From Osmia lignaria lignaria (Eukaryota > Arthropoda > Insecta > Hymenoptera > Megachilidae): a DNA stretch of 64,000 nucleotides. Of the stretch, positions 1 through 10,894 are shown in pieces. The first letter of the stretch is position 1. Each line of letters starts with the position of its first letter. Made by a program: the position numbers and the translations under genes. The DNA is taken from contig NW_027478166.1 of assembly GCF_051020975.1 (NCBI RefSeq), positions 9,859,501 through 9,923,500 of the forward strand, in the 5' to 3' direction. The notes under the pieces were generated by a model, which saw only the letters and a list, made by a program, of their open reading frames with translations, was not told where the DNA came from and searched no databases.

Positions 1-270
1 CACCAACATAATAGAGATACAGAAACACCGTCGCCCCTTTCTTTGAGATAACTCTGCACTATTGCGAGCTGCAAACGCCACTTCCAGCTTAGCTGTGCAG
101 AAGAAGAACAACAAAAAGAAGAAATATCTCGAAATATGTCCGTCAGGCCCCTTCCCTTGAGATAAATCTGCAAATATCTCGGAAACGAAGCGAGCTATGG
201 CAAAATGTTCAGAGACTTTATTTGTAGAGAATTAAGTTTCCTACTTTTTATGTTCTATGATATTTTTTGA
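1..270. repeat. Partial monomer at left window edge
   Basis: This is the last 270 bp of a monomer. Base 1 corresponds to base 323 of the unit at 271-592. It carries the private variants caccgtcgcccc and caaaatgttcagagac. The caccgtcgcccc variant is otherwise seen at about 4536-4547, which links this unit to the one at 4457. Confidence 0.95.
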
Positions 271-273
271 TCA
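268..273. other. Monomer-boundary palindrome tgatca (example)
   Basis: A 6-bp palindrome (the BclI recognition sequence) that recurs once per unit at 322-bp spacing across most of the window. Variants seen: cgatca (about 31178, 56938, 58548), ggatca (32144, 34720, 39872), gatcgg (50178, 51466, 54686, 61126) and gattag (about 60480). Digestion should give a 322-bp ladder. No function is implied beyond being a conserved landmark. Confidence 0.9.
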
Positions 274-284
274 GATGCGTAGTT

Positions 285-306
285 CTCGAGATATATCAAG
301 ATATTG
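285..306. repeat. ctcgag plus 10-bp AT-rich tandem motif (example)
   Basis: Two adjacent 10-mers, cgagatatat (287-296) and caagatattg (297-306), overlap a ctcgag palindrome (285-290). In many units the second 10-mer is cgagatattt or caagatattt, so the pair is a near-perfect tandem repeat with helical-turn spacing. Units with the alternative junction haplotype have ttttcgag and lose the ctcgag site. Confidence 0.8.
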
Positions 307-353
307 AAAAGTTCCGAAGCCGCACCAATATAATGGAGATACAGAAACACCGT

Positions 354-380
354 GGCCCCTTTCTTTGAGATAACTCTGCA
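354..380. repeat. Internal repeat, copy 1 (example in reference monomer)
   Basis: A 27-bp block beginning ggcccctt and ending tctgca, with ttgagata in the middle. It aligns without gaps to 468-494: 23 of 27 bases match in this unit, and 24 of 27 match the common form of copy 2. Both copies are preceded by ccgt. Both are followed by gcgagct (386-392 after copy 1, 512-518 after copy 2), so the homology extends with a 12-bp length difference. Confidence 0.85.
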
Positions 381-418
381 CTATTGCGAGCTGCAAATGC
401 CACTTCCAGCTTAGCTGT

Positions 419-446
419 GCAGAAGAAGAACAACAAGAAGAAGAAA
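419..446. repeat. Intramonomer GAA/CAA purine-rich tract (example)
   Basis: A trinucleotide-like tract, gcagaagaagaacaacaaga followed by agaagaaa, present in every unit. Subfamilies differ by single-base changes that swap triplets: aaaaagaag, aacaagaagaagaag, aagaagcag, aacaacaacaag. The only 3-bp length change noticed in the window lies here, in the unit at 63058. This tract produces the Ser/Cys run in the spurious minus-strand translation. Confidence 0.85.
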
Positions 447-503
447 TATCTCGAAATATGTCCGTCAGGCCCCTTCCCTTGAGATATATCTGCAAATATC
501 TCG
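444..503. repeat. Paired aaatatctcg motifs, inverted to the upstream cgagatat
   Basis: aaatatctcg occurs at 444-453 and at 494-503. Its 8-bp core, atatctcg, is the exact reverse complement of cgagatat at 287-294. In units whose upstream motif is cgagatattt, the inverted match is a full 10 bp. The stems are short and 150-200 bp apart, so a stable hairpin in duplex DNA is doubtful, but the repeated use of the motif is clear. Confidence 0.75.
468..494. repeat. Internal repeat, copy 2 (example in reference monomer)
   Basis: Second copy of the 27-bp block, 114 bp downstream of the first. It begins ggccccttccc, contains ttgagata and ends tctgca. It is followed by aaatatctcgg and then gcgagct at 512-518. 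The main polymorphism is gagataaatc versus gagatatatc, with minor forms gacatatatc, gagataagtc, gagatacatc and gagatgtatc in subfamilies. Confidence 0.85.
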
Positions 504-539
504 GAAACGAAGCGAGCTATGGCAAAATGTTAAGAGACC

Positions 540-590
540 TTTTTTGTAGAGAATTAAGTTTCCTACTTTTTATGTAGTATAATATTTTTT
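540..590. other. T-rich tail of monomer (example)
   Basis: Runs of T at 540-545, 567-571 and 585-590, with a ttt at 559-561, lie just before the gatcag boundary. This is the most subfamily-variable part of the unit (actttttatg, actatttatg, acaatttatg, ttctatg, ttccatg, tagtatg, ttgtatg). A-tract bending is possible, but spacing is not strictly in phase with the helix. Confidence 0.7.
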
Positions 591-3500
591 GATCAGATGC
601 GTAGTTCTCGAGATATATCAAGATATTTAAAGGTTCCGAAGCCGCACCAACATAATAGAGATACAGAAACACCGTGGCCCCTTTCTTTGAGATAACTCTG
701 CACTAGTGCGAGCCGCAAATGCCACTTCCAGCTTAGCTGTGCAGAGGAAGAACAAGAAGAAGAAGAAATATCTCGAAATATGTCCGTCAGGCCCCTTCCC
801 TTGAGATAAATCTGCAAATATCTCGGAAACGAAGCGAGCTATGGCAAAATGTTAAGAGACTTTATTTGTAGAGAATTAAGTTTCCTACTTTTTATGTTCT
901 ATGATATTTTTTGATCAGATGCGTAGTTCTCGAGATATATCAAGATATTGAAAAGTTCCGAAGCCGCACCAACATAATGGAGATACAGAAACACCGTGGC
1001 CCCTTTCTTTGAGATAACTCTGCACTATTGCGAGCTGCAAATGCCACTTCCAGCTTAGCTGTGCAGAAGAAGAACAACAAGAAGAAGAAATATCTCGAAA
1101 TATGTCCGTCAGGCCCCTTCCCTTGAGATATATCTGCAAATATCTCGGAAACGAAGCGAGCTATGGCAAAATGTTAAGAGACCTTTTTTGTAGAGAATTA
1201 AGTTTCCTACTTTTTATGTAGTATAATATTTTTTGATCAGATGCGTAGTTCTCGAGATATATCAAGATATTTAAAGATTCCGAAGCCGCACCAACATAAT
1301 AGAGATACAGAAACACCGTGGCCCCTTTCTTTGAGATAACTCTGCACTAGTGCGAGCCGCAAATGCCACTTCCAGCTTAGCTGTGCAGAAGAAGAACAAG
1401 AAGAAGAAGAAATATCTCGAAATATGTCCGTCAGGCCCCTTCCCTTGAGATAAATCTGCAAATATCTCGGAAACGAAGCGAGCTATGGCAAAATGTTAAG
1501 AGACTTTATTTGTAGAGAATTAAGTTTCCTACTTTTTATGTTCTATGATATTTTTTGATCAGATGCGTAGTTCTCGAGATATATCAAGATATTGAAAAGT
1601 TCCGAAGCCGCACCAACATAATGGAGATACAGAAACACCGTGGCCCCTTTCTTTGAGATAACTCTGCACTATTGCGAGCTGCAAATGCCACTTCCAGCTT
1701 AGCTGTGCAGAAGAAGAACAACAAGAAGAAGAAATATCTCGAAATATGTCCGTCAGGCCCCTTCCCTTGAGATAAATCTGCAAATATCTCGGAAACGAAG
1801 CGAGCTATGGCAAAATGTTAAGAGACCTTTTTTGTAGAGAATTAAGTTTCCTACTATTTATGTTCTATGATATTTTTTGATCAGATGCGTAGTTCTCGAG
1901 ATATATCAAGATATTAAAAAGTTCCGAAGCCGCACCAACATAATAGAGATACAGAAACACCGTGGCCCCTTTCTTTGAGATAACTCTGCACTATTGCGAG
2001 CTGGAAATGCCACTTCCAGTTTAGCTGTGCAGAAGAAGAACAACAAGAAGAAGAAATATCTCGAAATATGTCCGTCAGGCCCCTTCCCTTGAGATATATC
2101 TGCAAACATCTCGGAAACGATGCGAGCTATGGCAAAATGTTAAGAGACCTTTTTTGTAGAGAATTAAGTGTCCTACTTTTTATGTTCTATGATATTTTTT
2201 GATCAGATGCGTAGTTCTCGAGATATATCAAGATATTTAAAAGTTCCGAAGCCGCACCAACATTATAGAGATACAGAAACACCGTGGCCCCTTTCTTTGA
2301 GATAACTCTGCACTATCGCGAGCTGGAAATGCCACTTCCAGTTTAGCTGTGCAGAAGAAGAACAACAAGAAGAAGAAATATCTGGAAATATGTCCGTTAG
2401 GCCCCTTCCCTTGAGATAAATCTGCAAATATCTCGGAAACGAAGCGAGCTATGGCAAAATGTTAAGAGAGGTTTTTTGTAGAGAATTAAGTTTCCTACTT
2501 TTTATGTTCTATGATATTTTTTGATCAGAAGCGTAGTTTTCGAGATATATCGAGATATTTAAAAGTTCCGAAGCCGCACCAACATAATAGAGATACAGAA
2601 ACACCGTGGCCCCTTTCTTTGAGATAACTCTGCACTATTGTGAGCTGCAAACGCCACTTCCAGCTTAGCTGTGCAGAAGAAGAACAACAAGAAGCAGAAA
2701 TATCTCGAAATATGTCCGTCAGGCCCCTTCCCTTGAGATAAATCTGCAAATATCTCGGAAACGAAGCGAGCTATGGCAAAATGTTGAGAGACCTTTTTTG
2801 TAGAGAATTAAGTTTCCTACTATTTATGTTCTATGATATTTTTTGATCAGATGCGTAGTTCTCGAGATATATCAAGATATTTAAAGGTTCCGAAGCCGCA
2901 CCAACATAATAGAGATACAGAAACACCGTGGCCCCTTTCTTTGAGATAACTCTGCACTAGTGCGAGCCGCAAATGCCACTTCCAGCTTAGCTGTGCAGAA
3001 GAAGAACAACAAGAAGAAGAAATATCTCGAAATATGTCCGTCAGGCCCCTTCCCTTGAGATAAATCTGCAAATATCTCGGAAACGAAGCGAGCTATGGCA
3101 AAATGTTAAGAGACTTTATTTGTAGAGAATTAAGTTTCCTACTTTTTATGTTCTATGATATTTTTTGATCAGATGCGTAGTTCTCGAGATATATCAAGAT
3201 ATTTAAAAGTTCCGAAGCCGCACCAACATAATGGAGATACAGAAACACCGTGGCCCCTTTCTTTGAGATAACTCTGCACTATTGCGAGCTGCAAATGCCA
3301 CTTCCAGCTTAGCTGTGCAAAAGAAGAACAACAAGAAGAAGAAATATCTCGAAATATGTCCGTCAGGCCCCTTCCCTTGAGATAAATCTGCAAATATCTC
3401 GGAAACGAAGCGAGCTATGGCAAAATGTTAAGAGACCTTCTTTGTAGAGAATTAAGTTTTCTACTTTTAATGTTCCATGATGTTTTTTGATCAGATGCGT

Positions 3501-3785
3501 AGATCTCGAGATATATCAAGATATTTAAAAGTTCCGAAGCCGCACCAACATAATAGAGATACAGAAACACCGTGGCCCCTTTCTTTGAGATAACTCTGCA
3601 CTATTGTGAGCTGCAAACGCCACTTCCAGCTTAGCTGTGCAGAAGAAGAACAACAAGAAGCAGAAATATCTCGAAATATGTCCGTCAGGCCCCTTCCCTT
3701 GAGATAAATCTGCAAATATCTCGGAAACGAAGCGAGCTATGGCAAAATGTTGAGAGACCTTTTTTGTAGAGAATTAAGTTTCCTA

Positions 3786-4508
3786 CTATTTATGTTCTAT
3801 GATATTTTTTGATGAGATGCGTAGTTCTCGAGATATATCAAGATATTTAAAGGTTCCGAAGCCGCACCAACATAATAGAGATACAGAAACACCGTGGCCC
3901 CTTTCTTTGAGATAACTCTGCACTAGTGCGAGCCGCAAATGCCACTTCCAGCTTAGCTGTGCAGAAGAAGAACAACAAGAAGAAGAAATATCTCGAAATA
4001 TGTCCGTCAGGCCCCTTCCCTTGAGATACATCTGCACATATCTCGGAAACGAAGCGAGCTATGGCAAAATGTTAAGAGACCTTTTTTGTAGAGAATTAAG
4101 TATCCTACTTTTTATGTACTATGATATTTTTTGATCAGATGCGTAGATCTCGAGATATATCAAGATATTTAAAAGTTCCGAAGCCGCACCAACATAATAG
4201 AGATACAGAAACACCGTGGCCCCTTTCTTTGAGATAACTCTGCACTATTGCGAGCTGCAAACGCCACTTCCAGCTTAGCTGTGCAGAAGAAGAACAACAA
4301 AAAGAAGAAATATCTCGAAATATGTCCGTCAGGCCCCTTCCCCTGAGATAAATCTGCAAATATCTCGGAAACGAAGCGAGCTATGGCAAAATGTTAAGAG
4401 ACTTTATTTGTAGAGAATTAAGTTTTCTACTTTTTATGTTCCATGATGTTTTTTGATCAGATGCGTAGATCTCTAGATATATCAAGATATTTAAAAGTTC
4501 CGAAGCCG
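3786..4508. repeat. Monomers between the two copies of the long duplication
   Basis: Units at about 3813, 4135 and most of 4457. The units at 4135 and 4457 share an aacaacaaaaagaag tract and aaacgcc. The unit at 4457 has tctctagat instead of tctcgagat. The unit at 3813 starts with gatgag instead of gatcag, so the boundary palindrome is lost there. Confidence 0.7.
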
Positions 4509-7140
4509 CACCAACATAATAGAGATACAGAAACACCGTCGCCCCTTTCTTTGAGATAACTCTGCACTATTGCGAGCTGCAAACGCCACTTCCAGCTTAG
4601 CTGTGCAGAAGAAGAACAACAAAAAGAAGAAATATCTCGAAATATGTCCGTCAGGCCCCTTCCCTTGAGATAAATCTGCAAATATCTCGGAAACGAAGCG
4701 AGCTATGGCAAAATGTTAAGAGACTTTATTTGTAGAGAATTAAGTTTCCTACTTTTTATGTTCTATGATATTTTTTGATCAGATGCGTAGTTCTCGAGAT
4801 ATATCAAGATATTGAAAAGTTCCGAAGCCGCACCAATATAATGGAGATACAGAAACACCGTGGCCCCTTTCTTTGAGATAACTCTGCACTATTGCGAGCT
4901 GCAAATGCCACTTCCAGCTTAGCTGTGCAGAAGAAGAACAACAAGAAGAAGAAATATCTCGAAATATGTCCGTCAGGCCCCTTCCCTTGAGATATATCTG
5001 CAAATATCTCGGAAACGAAGCGAGCTATGGCAAAATGTTAAGAGACCTTTTTTGTAGAGAATTAAGTTTCCTACTTTTTATGTAGTATAATATTTTTTGA
5101 TCAGATGCGTAGTTCTCGAGATATATCAAGATATTTAAAGGTTCCGAAGCCGCACCAACATAATAGAGATACAGAAACACCGTGGCCCCTTTCTTTGAGA
5201 TAACTCTGCACTAGTGCGAGCCGCAAATGCCACTTCCAGCTTAGCTGTGCAGAAGAAGAACAAGAAGAAGAAGAAATATCTCGAAATATGTCCGTCAGGC
5301 CCCTTCCCTTGAGATAAATCTGCAAATATCTCGGAAACGAAGCGAGCTATGGCAAAATGTTAAGAGACTTTATTTGTAGAGAATTAAGTTTCCTACTTTT
5401 TATGTTCTATGATATTTTTTGATCAGATGCGTAGTTCTCGAGATATATCAAGATATTGAAAAGTTCCGAAGCCGCACCAACATAATGGAGATACAGAAAC
5501 ACCGTGGCCCCTTTCTTTGAGATAACTCTGCACTATTGCGAGCTGCAAATGCCACTTCCAGCTTAGCTGTGCAGAAGAAGAACAACAAGAAGAAGAAATA
5601 TCTCGAAATATGTCCGTCAGGCCCCTTCCCTTGAGATAAATCTGCAAATATCTCGGAAACGAAGCGAGCTATGGCAAAATGTTAAGAGACCTTTTTTGTA
5701 GAGAATTAAGTTTCCTACTATTTATGTTCTATGATATTTTTTGATCAGATGCGTAGTTCTCGAGATATATCAAGATATTTAAAAGTTCCGAAGCCGCACC
5801 AACATTATAGAGATACAGAAACACCGTGGCCCCTTTCTTTGAGATAACTCTGCACTATCGCGAGCTGGAAATGCCACTTCCAGTTTAGCTGTGCAGAAGA
5901 AGAACAACAAGAAGAAGAAATATCTGGAAATATGTCCGTTAGGCCCCTTCCCTTGAGATAAATCTGCAAATATCTCGGAAACGAAGCGAGCTATGGCAAA
6001 ATGTTAAGAGAGGTTTTTTGTAGAGAATTAAGTTTCCTACTTTTTATGTTCTATGATATTTTTTGATCAGAAGCGTAGTTTTCGAGATATATCGAGATAT
6101 TTAAAAGTTCCGAAGCCGCACCAACATAATAGAGATACAGAAACACCGTGGCCCCTTTCTTTGAGATAACTCTGCACTATTGTGAGCTGCAAACGCCACT
6201 TCCAGCTTAGCTGTGCAGAAGAAGAACAACAAGAAGCAGAAATATCTCGAAATATGTCCGTCAGGCCCCTTCCCTTGAGATAAATCTGCAAATATCTCGG
6301 AAACGAAGCGAGCTATGGCAAAATGTTGAGAGACCTTTTTTGTAGAGAATTAAGTTTCCTACTATTTATGTTCTATGATATTTTTTGATCAGATGCGTAG
6401 TTCTCGAGATATATCAAGATATTTAAAGGTTCCGAAGCCGCACCAACATAATAGAGATACAGAAACACCGTGGCCCCTTTCTTTGAGATAACTCTGCACT
6501 AGTGCGAGCCGCAAATGCCACTTCCAGCTTAGCTGTGCAGAAGAAGAACAACAAGAAGAAGAAATATCTCGAAATATGACCGTCAGGCCCCTTCCCTTGA
6601 GATAAATCTGCAAATATCTCGGAAACGAAGCGAGCTATGGCAAAATGTTAAGAGACTTTATTTGTAGAGAATTAAGTTTCCTACTTTTTATGTTCTATGA
6701 TATTTTTTGATCAGATGCGTAGTTCTCGAGATATATCAAGATATTTAAAAGTTCCGAAGCCGCACCAACATAATGGAGATACAGAAACACCGTGGCCCCT
6801 TTCTTTGAGATAACTCTGCACTATTGCGAGCTGCAAATGCCACTTCCAGCTTAGCTGTGCAAAAGAAGAACAACAAGAAGAAGAAATATCTCGAAATATG
6901 TCCGTCAGGCCCCTTCCCTTGAGATAAATCTGCAAATATCTCGGAAACGAAGCGAGCTATGGCAAAATGTTAAGAGACCTTTTTTGTAGAGAATTAAGTT
7001 TTCTACTTTTAATGTTCCATGATGTTTTTTGATCAGATGCGTAGATCTCGAGATATATCAAGATATTTAAAAGTTCCGAAGCCGCACCAACATAATAGAG
7101 ATACAGAAACACCGTGGCCCCTTTCTTTGAGATAACTCTG
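4509..7140. repeat. Long duplication, right copy (lacks three monomers)
   Basis: Matches 1-3600 but is three monomers shorter. The shift changes from 14 to 11 units between the units at 5423 and 5745, which removes one dimer plus the unit corresponding to 1881. Resemblance to the left copy stops near 7140, where the partner has ctattgtgagc and this copy has ctattgcgagc. Confidence 0.75.
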
Positions 7141-7676
7141 CACTATTGCGAGCTGCAAACGCCACTTCCAGCTTAGCTGTGCAGAAGAAGAACAACAAAA
7201 AGAAGAAGTATCTCGAAATATGTCCGTCAGGCCCCTTCCCTTGAGATAAATCTGCAAATATCTCGGAAACGAAGCGAGCTATGGCAAAATGTTAAGCGAC
7301 TTTATTTGTAGAGAATTAAGTTTTCTACTTTTTATGTTCCATGATATTTTTTGATCAGATGCGTAGTTCTCGAGATATATCAAGATATTTAAAAGTTCCG
7401 AAGCTGCACCAACATAATAGAGATACAGAAACACCGTGGCCCCTTTCTTTGAGATAACTCTGCACTATCGCGAGCTGCAAATGCCACTTCCAGTTTAGCT
7501 GTGCAGAAGAAGAACAACAAGAAGAAGAAATATCTCGAAATATGTCCGTCAGGCCCCTTCCCTTGACATATATCTGCAAATATCTCGGAAACGAAGCGAG
7601 CTATGGCAAAATGTTATGAGACCTTTTTTGTAGAGAATTATGTTTCCTACAATTTATGTTCTATGATATTTTTTGA

Positions 7677-8642
7677 TCAGAAGCGTAGTTTTCGAGATAT
7701 ATCAAGATATTTAAAAGTTCCGAAGCCGCACCAACATAATAGAGATACAGAAACACCGTGGCCCCTTTCTTTGAGATAACTCTGCACTATTGCGAGCTGC
7801 AAATGCCACTTCCAGCTTAGCTGTGCAGAAGAAGAACAACAAGAAGAAGAAATATCTCGAAATATGTCCGTCAGGCCCCTTCCCTTGAGATATATCTGCA
7901 AATATCTCGGAAACGAAGCGAGCTATGGCAAAATGTTATGAGACCTTTTTTGTAGAGAATTATGTTTCCTACAATTTATGTTCTATGATATTTTTTGATC
8001 AGAAGCGTAGTTTTCGAGATATATCAAGATATTTAAAAGTTCCGAAGCCGCACCAACATAATAGAGATACAGAAACACCGTGGCCCCTTTCTTTGAGATA
8101 ACTCTGCACTATTGCGAGCTGCAAATGCCACTTCCAGCTTAGCTGTGCAGAAGAAGAACAACAAGAAGAAGAAATATCTCGAAATATGTCCGTCAGGCCC
8201 CTTCCCTTGAGATATATCTGCAAATATCTCGGAAACGAAGCGAGCTATGGCAAAATGTTATGAGACCTTTTTTGTAGAGAATTATGTTTCCTACAATTTA
8301 TGTTCTATGATATTTTTTGATCAGAAGCGTAGTTTTCGAGATATATCAAGATATTTAAAAGTTCCGAAGCCGCACCAACATAATAGAGATACAGAAACAC
8401 CGTGGCCCCTTTCTTTGAGATAACTCTGCACTATTGCGAGCTGCAAATGCCACTTCCAGCTTAGCTGTGCAGAAGAAGAACAACAAGAAGAAGAAATATC
8501 TCGAAATATGTCCGTCAGGCCCCTTCCCTTGAGATATATCTGCAAATATCTCGGAAACGAAGCGAGCTATGGCAAAATGTTATGAGACCTTTTTTGTAGA
8601 GAATTATGTTTCCTACAATTTATGTTCTATGATATTTTTTGA
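7677..8642. repeat. Three consecutive identical monomers
   Basis: Units 7677-7998, 7999-8320 and 8321-8642 read identically base for base in my line comparison. They carry the acaatttatg and cagaagcgtagtttt junction haplotype and gttatgagacc. This points to very recent one-unit unequal exchange. Confidence 0.88.
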
Positions 8643-8964
8643 TCAGAAGCGTAGTTTTCGAGATATATCGAGATATTTAAAAGTTCCGAAGCCGCACCAA
8701 CATAATAGAGATACAGAAACACCGTGGCCCCTTTCTTTGAGATAACTCTGCACTATTGCGAGCTGCAAATGCCTCTCCAGCTTAGCTGTGCAGAAGAAGA
8801 ACAATAAGAAGAAGAAATATCTCGAAATATGTCCGTCAGGCCCCTTCCCTTGAGATAAATCTGCATGTATCTCGGAAACGAAGCGAGCTATGGCAAAATG
8901 TTAAGAGACCTTTTTTGTAGAGAATTAAGTTTTCTACTGTTTATGTTCTATGATATTTTTTGAT
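8643..8964. repeat. 321-bp monomer with 1-bp deletion
   Basis: Carries aatgcctctccagc in place of aatgccacttccagc (one base shorter) and the aacaataagaag tract. The same deleted form recurs at 10574 and 11861, so these three are copies of one ancestral mutant unit. Confidence 0.9.
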
Positions 8965-9607
8965 CAGATGCGTAGTTCTCGAGATATATCAAGATATTTA
9001 AAAGTTCCGAAGCTGCACCAACATAATAGAGATACAGAAACACCGTGGCCCCTTTCTTTGAGATAACTCTGCACTATTGCGAGCTGCAAATGCCACTTCC
9101 AGCTTAGCCGTGCAGAAGAAGAACAACAAGAAGAAGAAATATCTCGAAATATGTCCGTCAGGCCACTTCCCTTGAGATAAATCTATAAATATCTCGGAAA
9201 CGAAGCGAGCTATGGCAAAATGTTAAGAGACCTTTTTTGTAGAGAATTAAGTTTCCTACTTTTTATGTTGTATGATATTTTTTGATCAGATGCGTAGTTC
9301 TCGACATATATCAAGATATTTAAAAGTTCCGAAGCCGCACCAACATAATAGAGATACAGAAACACCGTGGCCCCTTTCTTTGAGATAACTCTGCACTATC
9401 GCGAGCTGCAAATGCCACTTCCAGTTTAGCTGTGCAGAAGAAGAACAACAAGAAGAAGAAATATCTCGAAATATGTCCGTCAGGCCCCTTCCCTTGACAT
9501 ATATCTGCAAATATCTCGGAAACGAAGCGAGCTATGGCAAAATGTTATGAGACCTTTTTTGTAGAGAATTATGTTTTCTACAATTTATGTTCTATGATAT
9601 TTTTTGA
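8643..9607. repeat. Three-monomer block duplicated at 11861-12825
   Basis: Both blocks carry, in order, the deleted aatgcctctcc unit, ttctactgtttatg, gaagctgcacc, ttagccgtgcag, aggccacttccc and atctataaatatc. Those private variants place the copies 3218 bp apart. That is ten monomers minus the two single-base deletions that lie in between. Confidence 0.82.
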
Positions 9608-10894
9608 TCAGAAGCGTAGTTTTCGAGATATATCAAGATATTTAAAAGTTCCGAAGCCGCACCAACATAATAGAGATACAGAAACACCGTGGCCCCTTTC
9701 TTTGAGATAACTCTGCACTATTGCGAGCTGCAAATGCCACTTCCAGCTTAGCTGTGCAGAAGAAGAACAACAAGAAGAAGAAATATCTCGAAATATGTCC
9801 GTCAGGCCCCTTCCCTTGACATATATCTGCAAATATCTCGGAAACGAAGCGAGCTATGGCAAAATGTTATGAGACCTTTTTTGTAGAGAATTATGTTTCC
9901 TACAATTTATGTTCTATGATATTTTTTGATCAGAAGCGTAGTTTTCGAGATATATCAAGATATTTAAAAGTTCCGAAGCCGCACCAACATAATAGAGATA
10001 CAGAAACACCGTGGCCCCTTTCTTTGAGATAACTCTGCACTATTGCGAGCTGCAAATGCCACTTCCAGCTTAGCTGTGCAGAAGAAGAACAACAAGAAGA
10101 AGAAATATCTCGAAATATGTCCGTCAGGCCCCTTCCCTTGACATATATCTGCAAATATCTCGGAAACGAAGCGAGCTATGGCAAAATGTTATGAGACCTT
10201 TTTTGTAGAGAATTATGTTTCCTACAATTTATGTTCTATGATATTTTTTGATCAGAAGCGTAGTTTTCGAGATATATCAAGATATTTAAAAGTTCCGAAG
10301 CCGCACCAACATAATAGAGATACAGAAACACCGTGGCCCCTTTCTTTGAGATAACTCTGCACTATTGCGAGCTGCAAATGCCACTTCCAGCTTAGCTGTG
10401 CAGAAGAAGAACAACAAGAAGAAGAAATATCTCGAAATATGTCCGTCAGGCCCCTTCCCTTGAGATATATCTGCAAATATCTCGGAAACGAAGCGAGCTA
10501 TGGCAAAATGTTATGAGACCTTTTTTGTAGAGAATTATGTTTCCTACAATTTATGTTCTATGATATTTTTTGATCAGAAGCGTAGTTTTCGAGATATATC
10601 GAGATATTTAAAAGTTCCGAAGCCGCACCAACATGATAGAGATACAGAAACACCGTGGCCCCTTTCCTTGAGATAACTCTGCACTATTGCGAGCTGCAAA
10701 TGCCTCTCCAGCTTAGCTGTGCAGAAGAAGAACAATAAGAAGAAGAAATATCTCGAAATATGTCCGTCAGGCCCCTTCCCTTGAGATAAATCTGCATGTA
10801 TCTCAGAAACGAAGCGAGCTATGGCAAAATGTTAAGAGACCTTTTTTGTAGAGAATTAAGTTTCCTACTTTTTATGTTGTATGATATTTTTTGA
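9286..10894. repeat. Five-monomer, 1609-bp repeat unit
   Basis: Begins with a unit carrying gttctcgacatatatc and ctatcgcgagc. Units with gacatatatctg follow, and it ends with the 1-bp-deleted unit. The block restarts at 10895, with 9286-9929 matching 10895-11538. The next block is one unit shorter before the deleted unit at 11861. Confidence 0.78.
10574..10894. repeat. 321-bp monomer with 1-bp deletion (second copy)
   Basis: Same aatgcctctcc deletion as at 8643. It adds accaacatgatagag and cctttccttgag, which it shares with the unit at 11861. It also has atctcagaaacg where other units have atctcggaaacg. Confidence 0.88.

Larger units (their letters stand above)
271..592. repeat. Reference 322-bp satellite monomer
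   Basis: First complete unit, used here as the coordinate reference. In order it holds: the gatcag boundary, a ctcgag palindrome with an AT-rich 10-bp tandem motif (285-306), a near-invariant stretch around accgtggcccc, internal repeat copy 1 (354-380), a GAA/CAA tract (419-446), atatctcg motif 1, internal repeat copy 2 (468-494), atatctcg motif 2, a conserved cggaaacgaagcgagct block (502-518), and a T-rich tail (540-590). The choice of unit start is arbitrary. Confidence 0.97.
271..1880. repeat. 644-bp dimeric higher-order pattern
   Basis: Units at 271, 915 and 1559 share atattgaaaag and lack the ctagtgcgagccgc variant. The alternating units at 593 and 1237 share tagtataatatttt at their junction, ctagtgcgagccgc, and the aacaagaagaagaag tract. 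The local repeat period is therefore two monomers. Confidence 0.8.
1..3600. repeat. Long duplication, left copy (partner 4509-7140)
   Basis: Base 1 aligns with 4509 (offset 4508 = 14 monomers) through the unit at 593. From the unit at 2203 onward the offset is 3542 (11 monomers). Shared private variants include caccgtcgcccc, accaatataatgg, accaacattatagag (2257 and 5800) and gatgttttttgatc (3478 and 7020). The copies are not identical: 741 has gcagaggaag where the partner has gcagaagaag. Confidence 0.75.

Noticed and set aside
296..310. TATA-like promoter (tatttaaaag) in each monomer
   Set aside because: It is a loose match in AT-rich DNA with no matching initiator at the right distance. It is not enough to call a promoter.
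271..592. CENP-B box in the monomer
   Set aside because: I looked for the TTCG....A..CGGG pattern on both strands of the reference unit. ttcg occurrences exist, but none is followed by the required A and CGGG.
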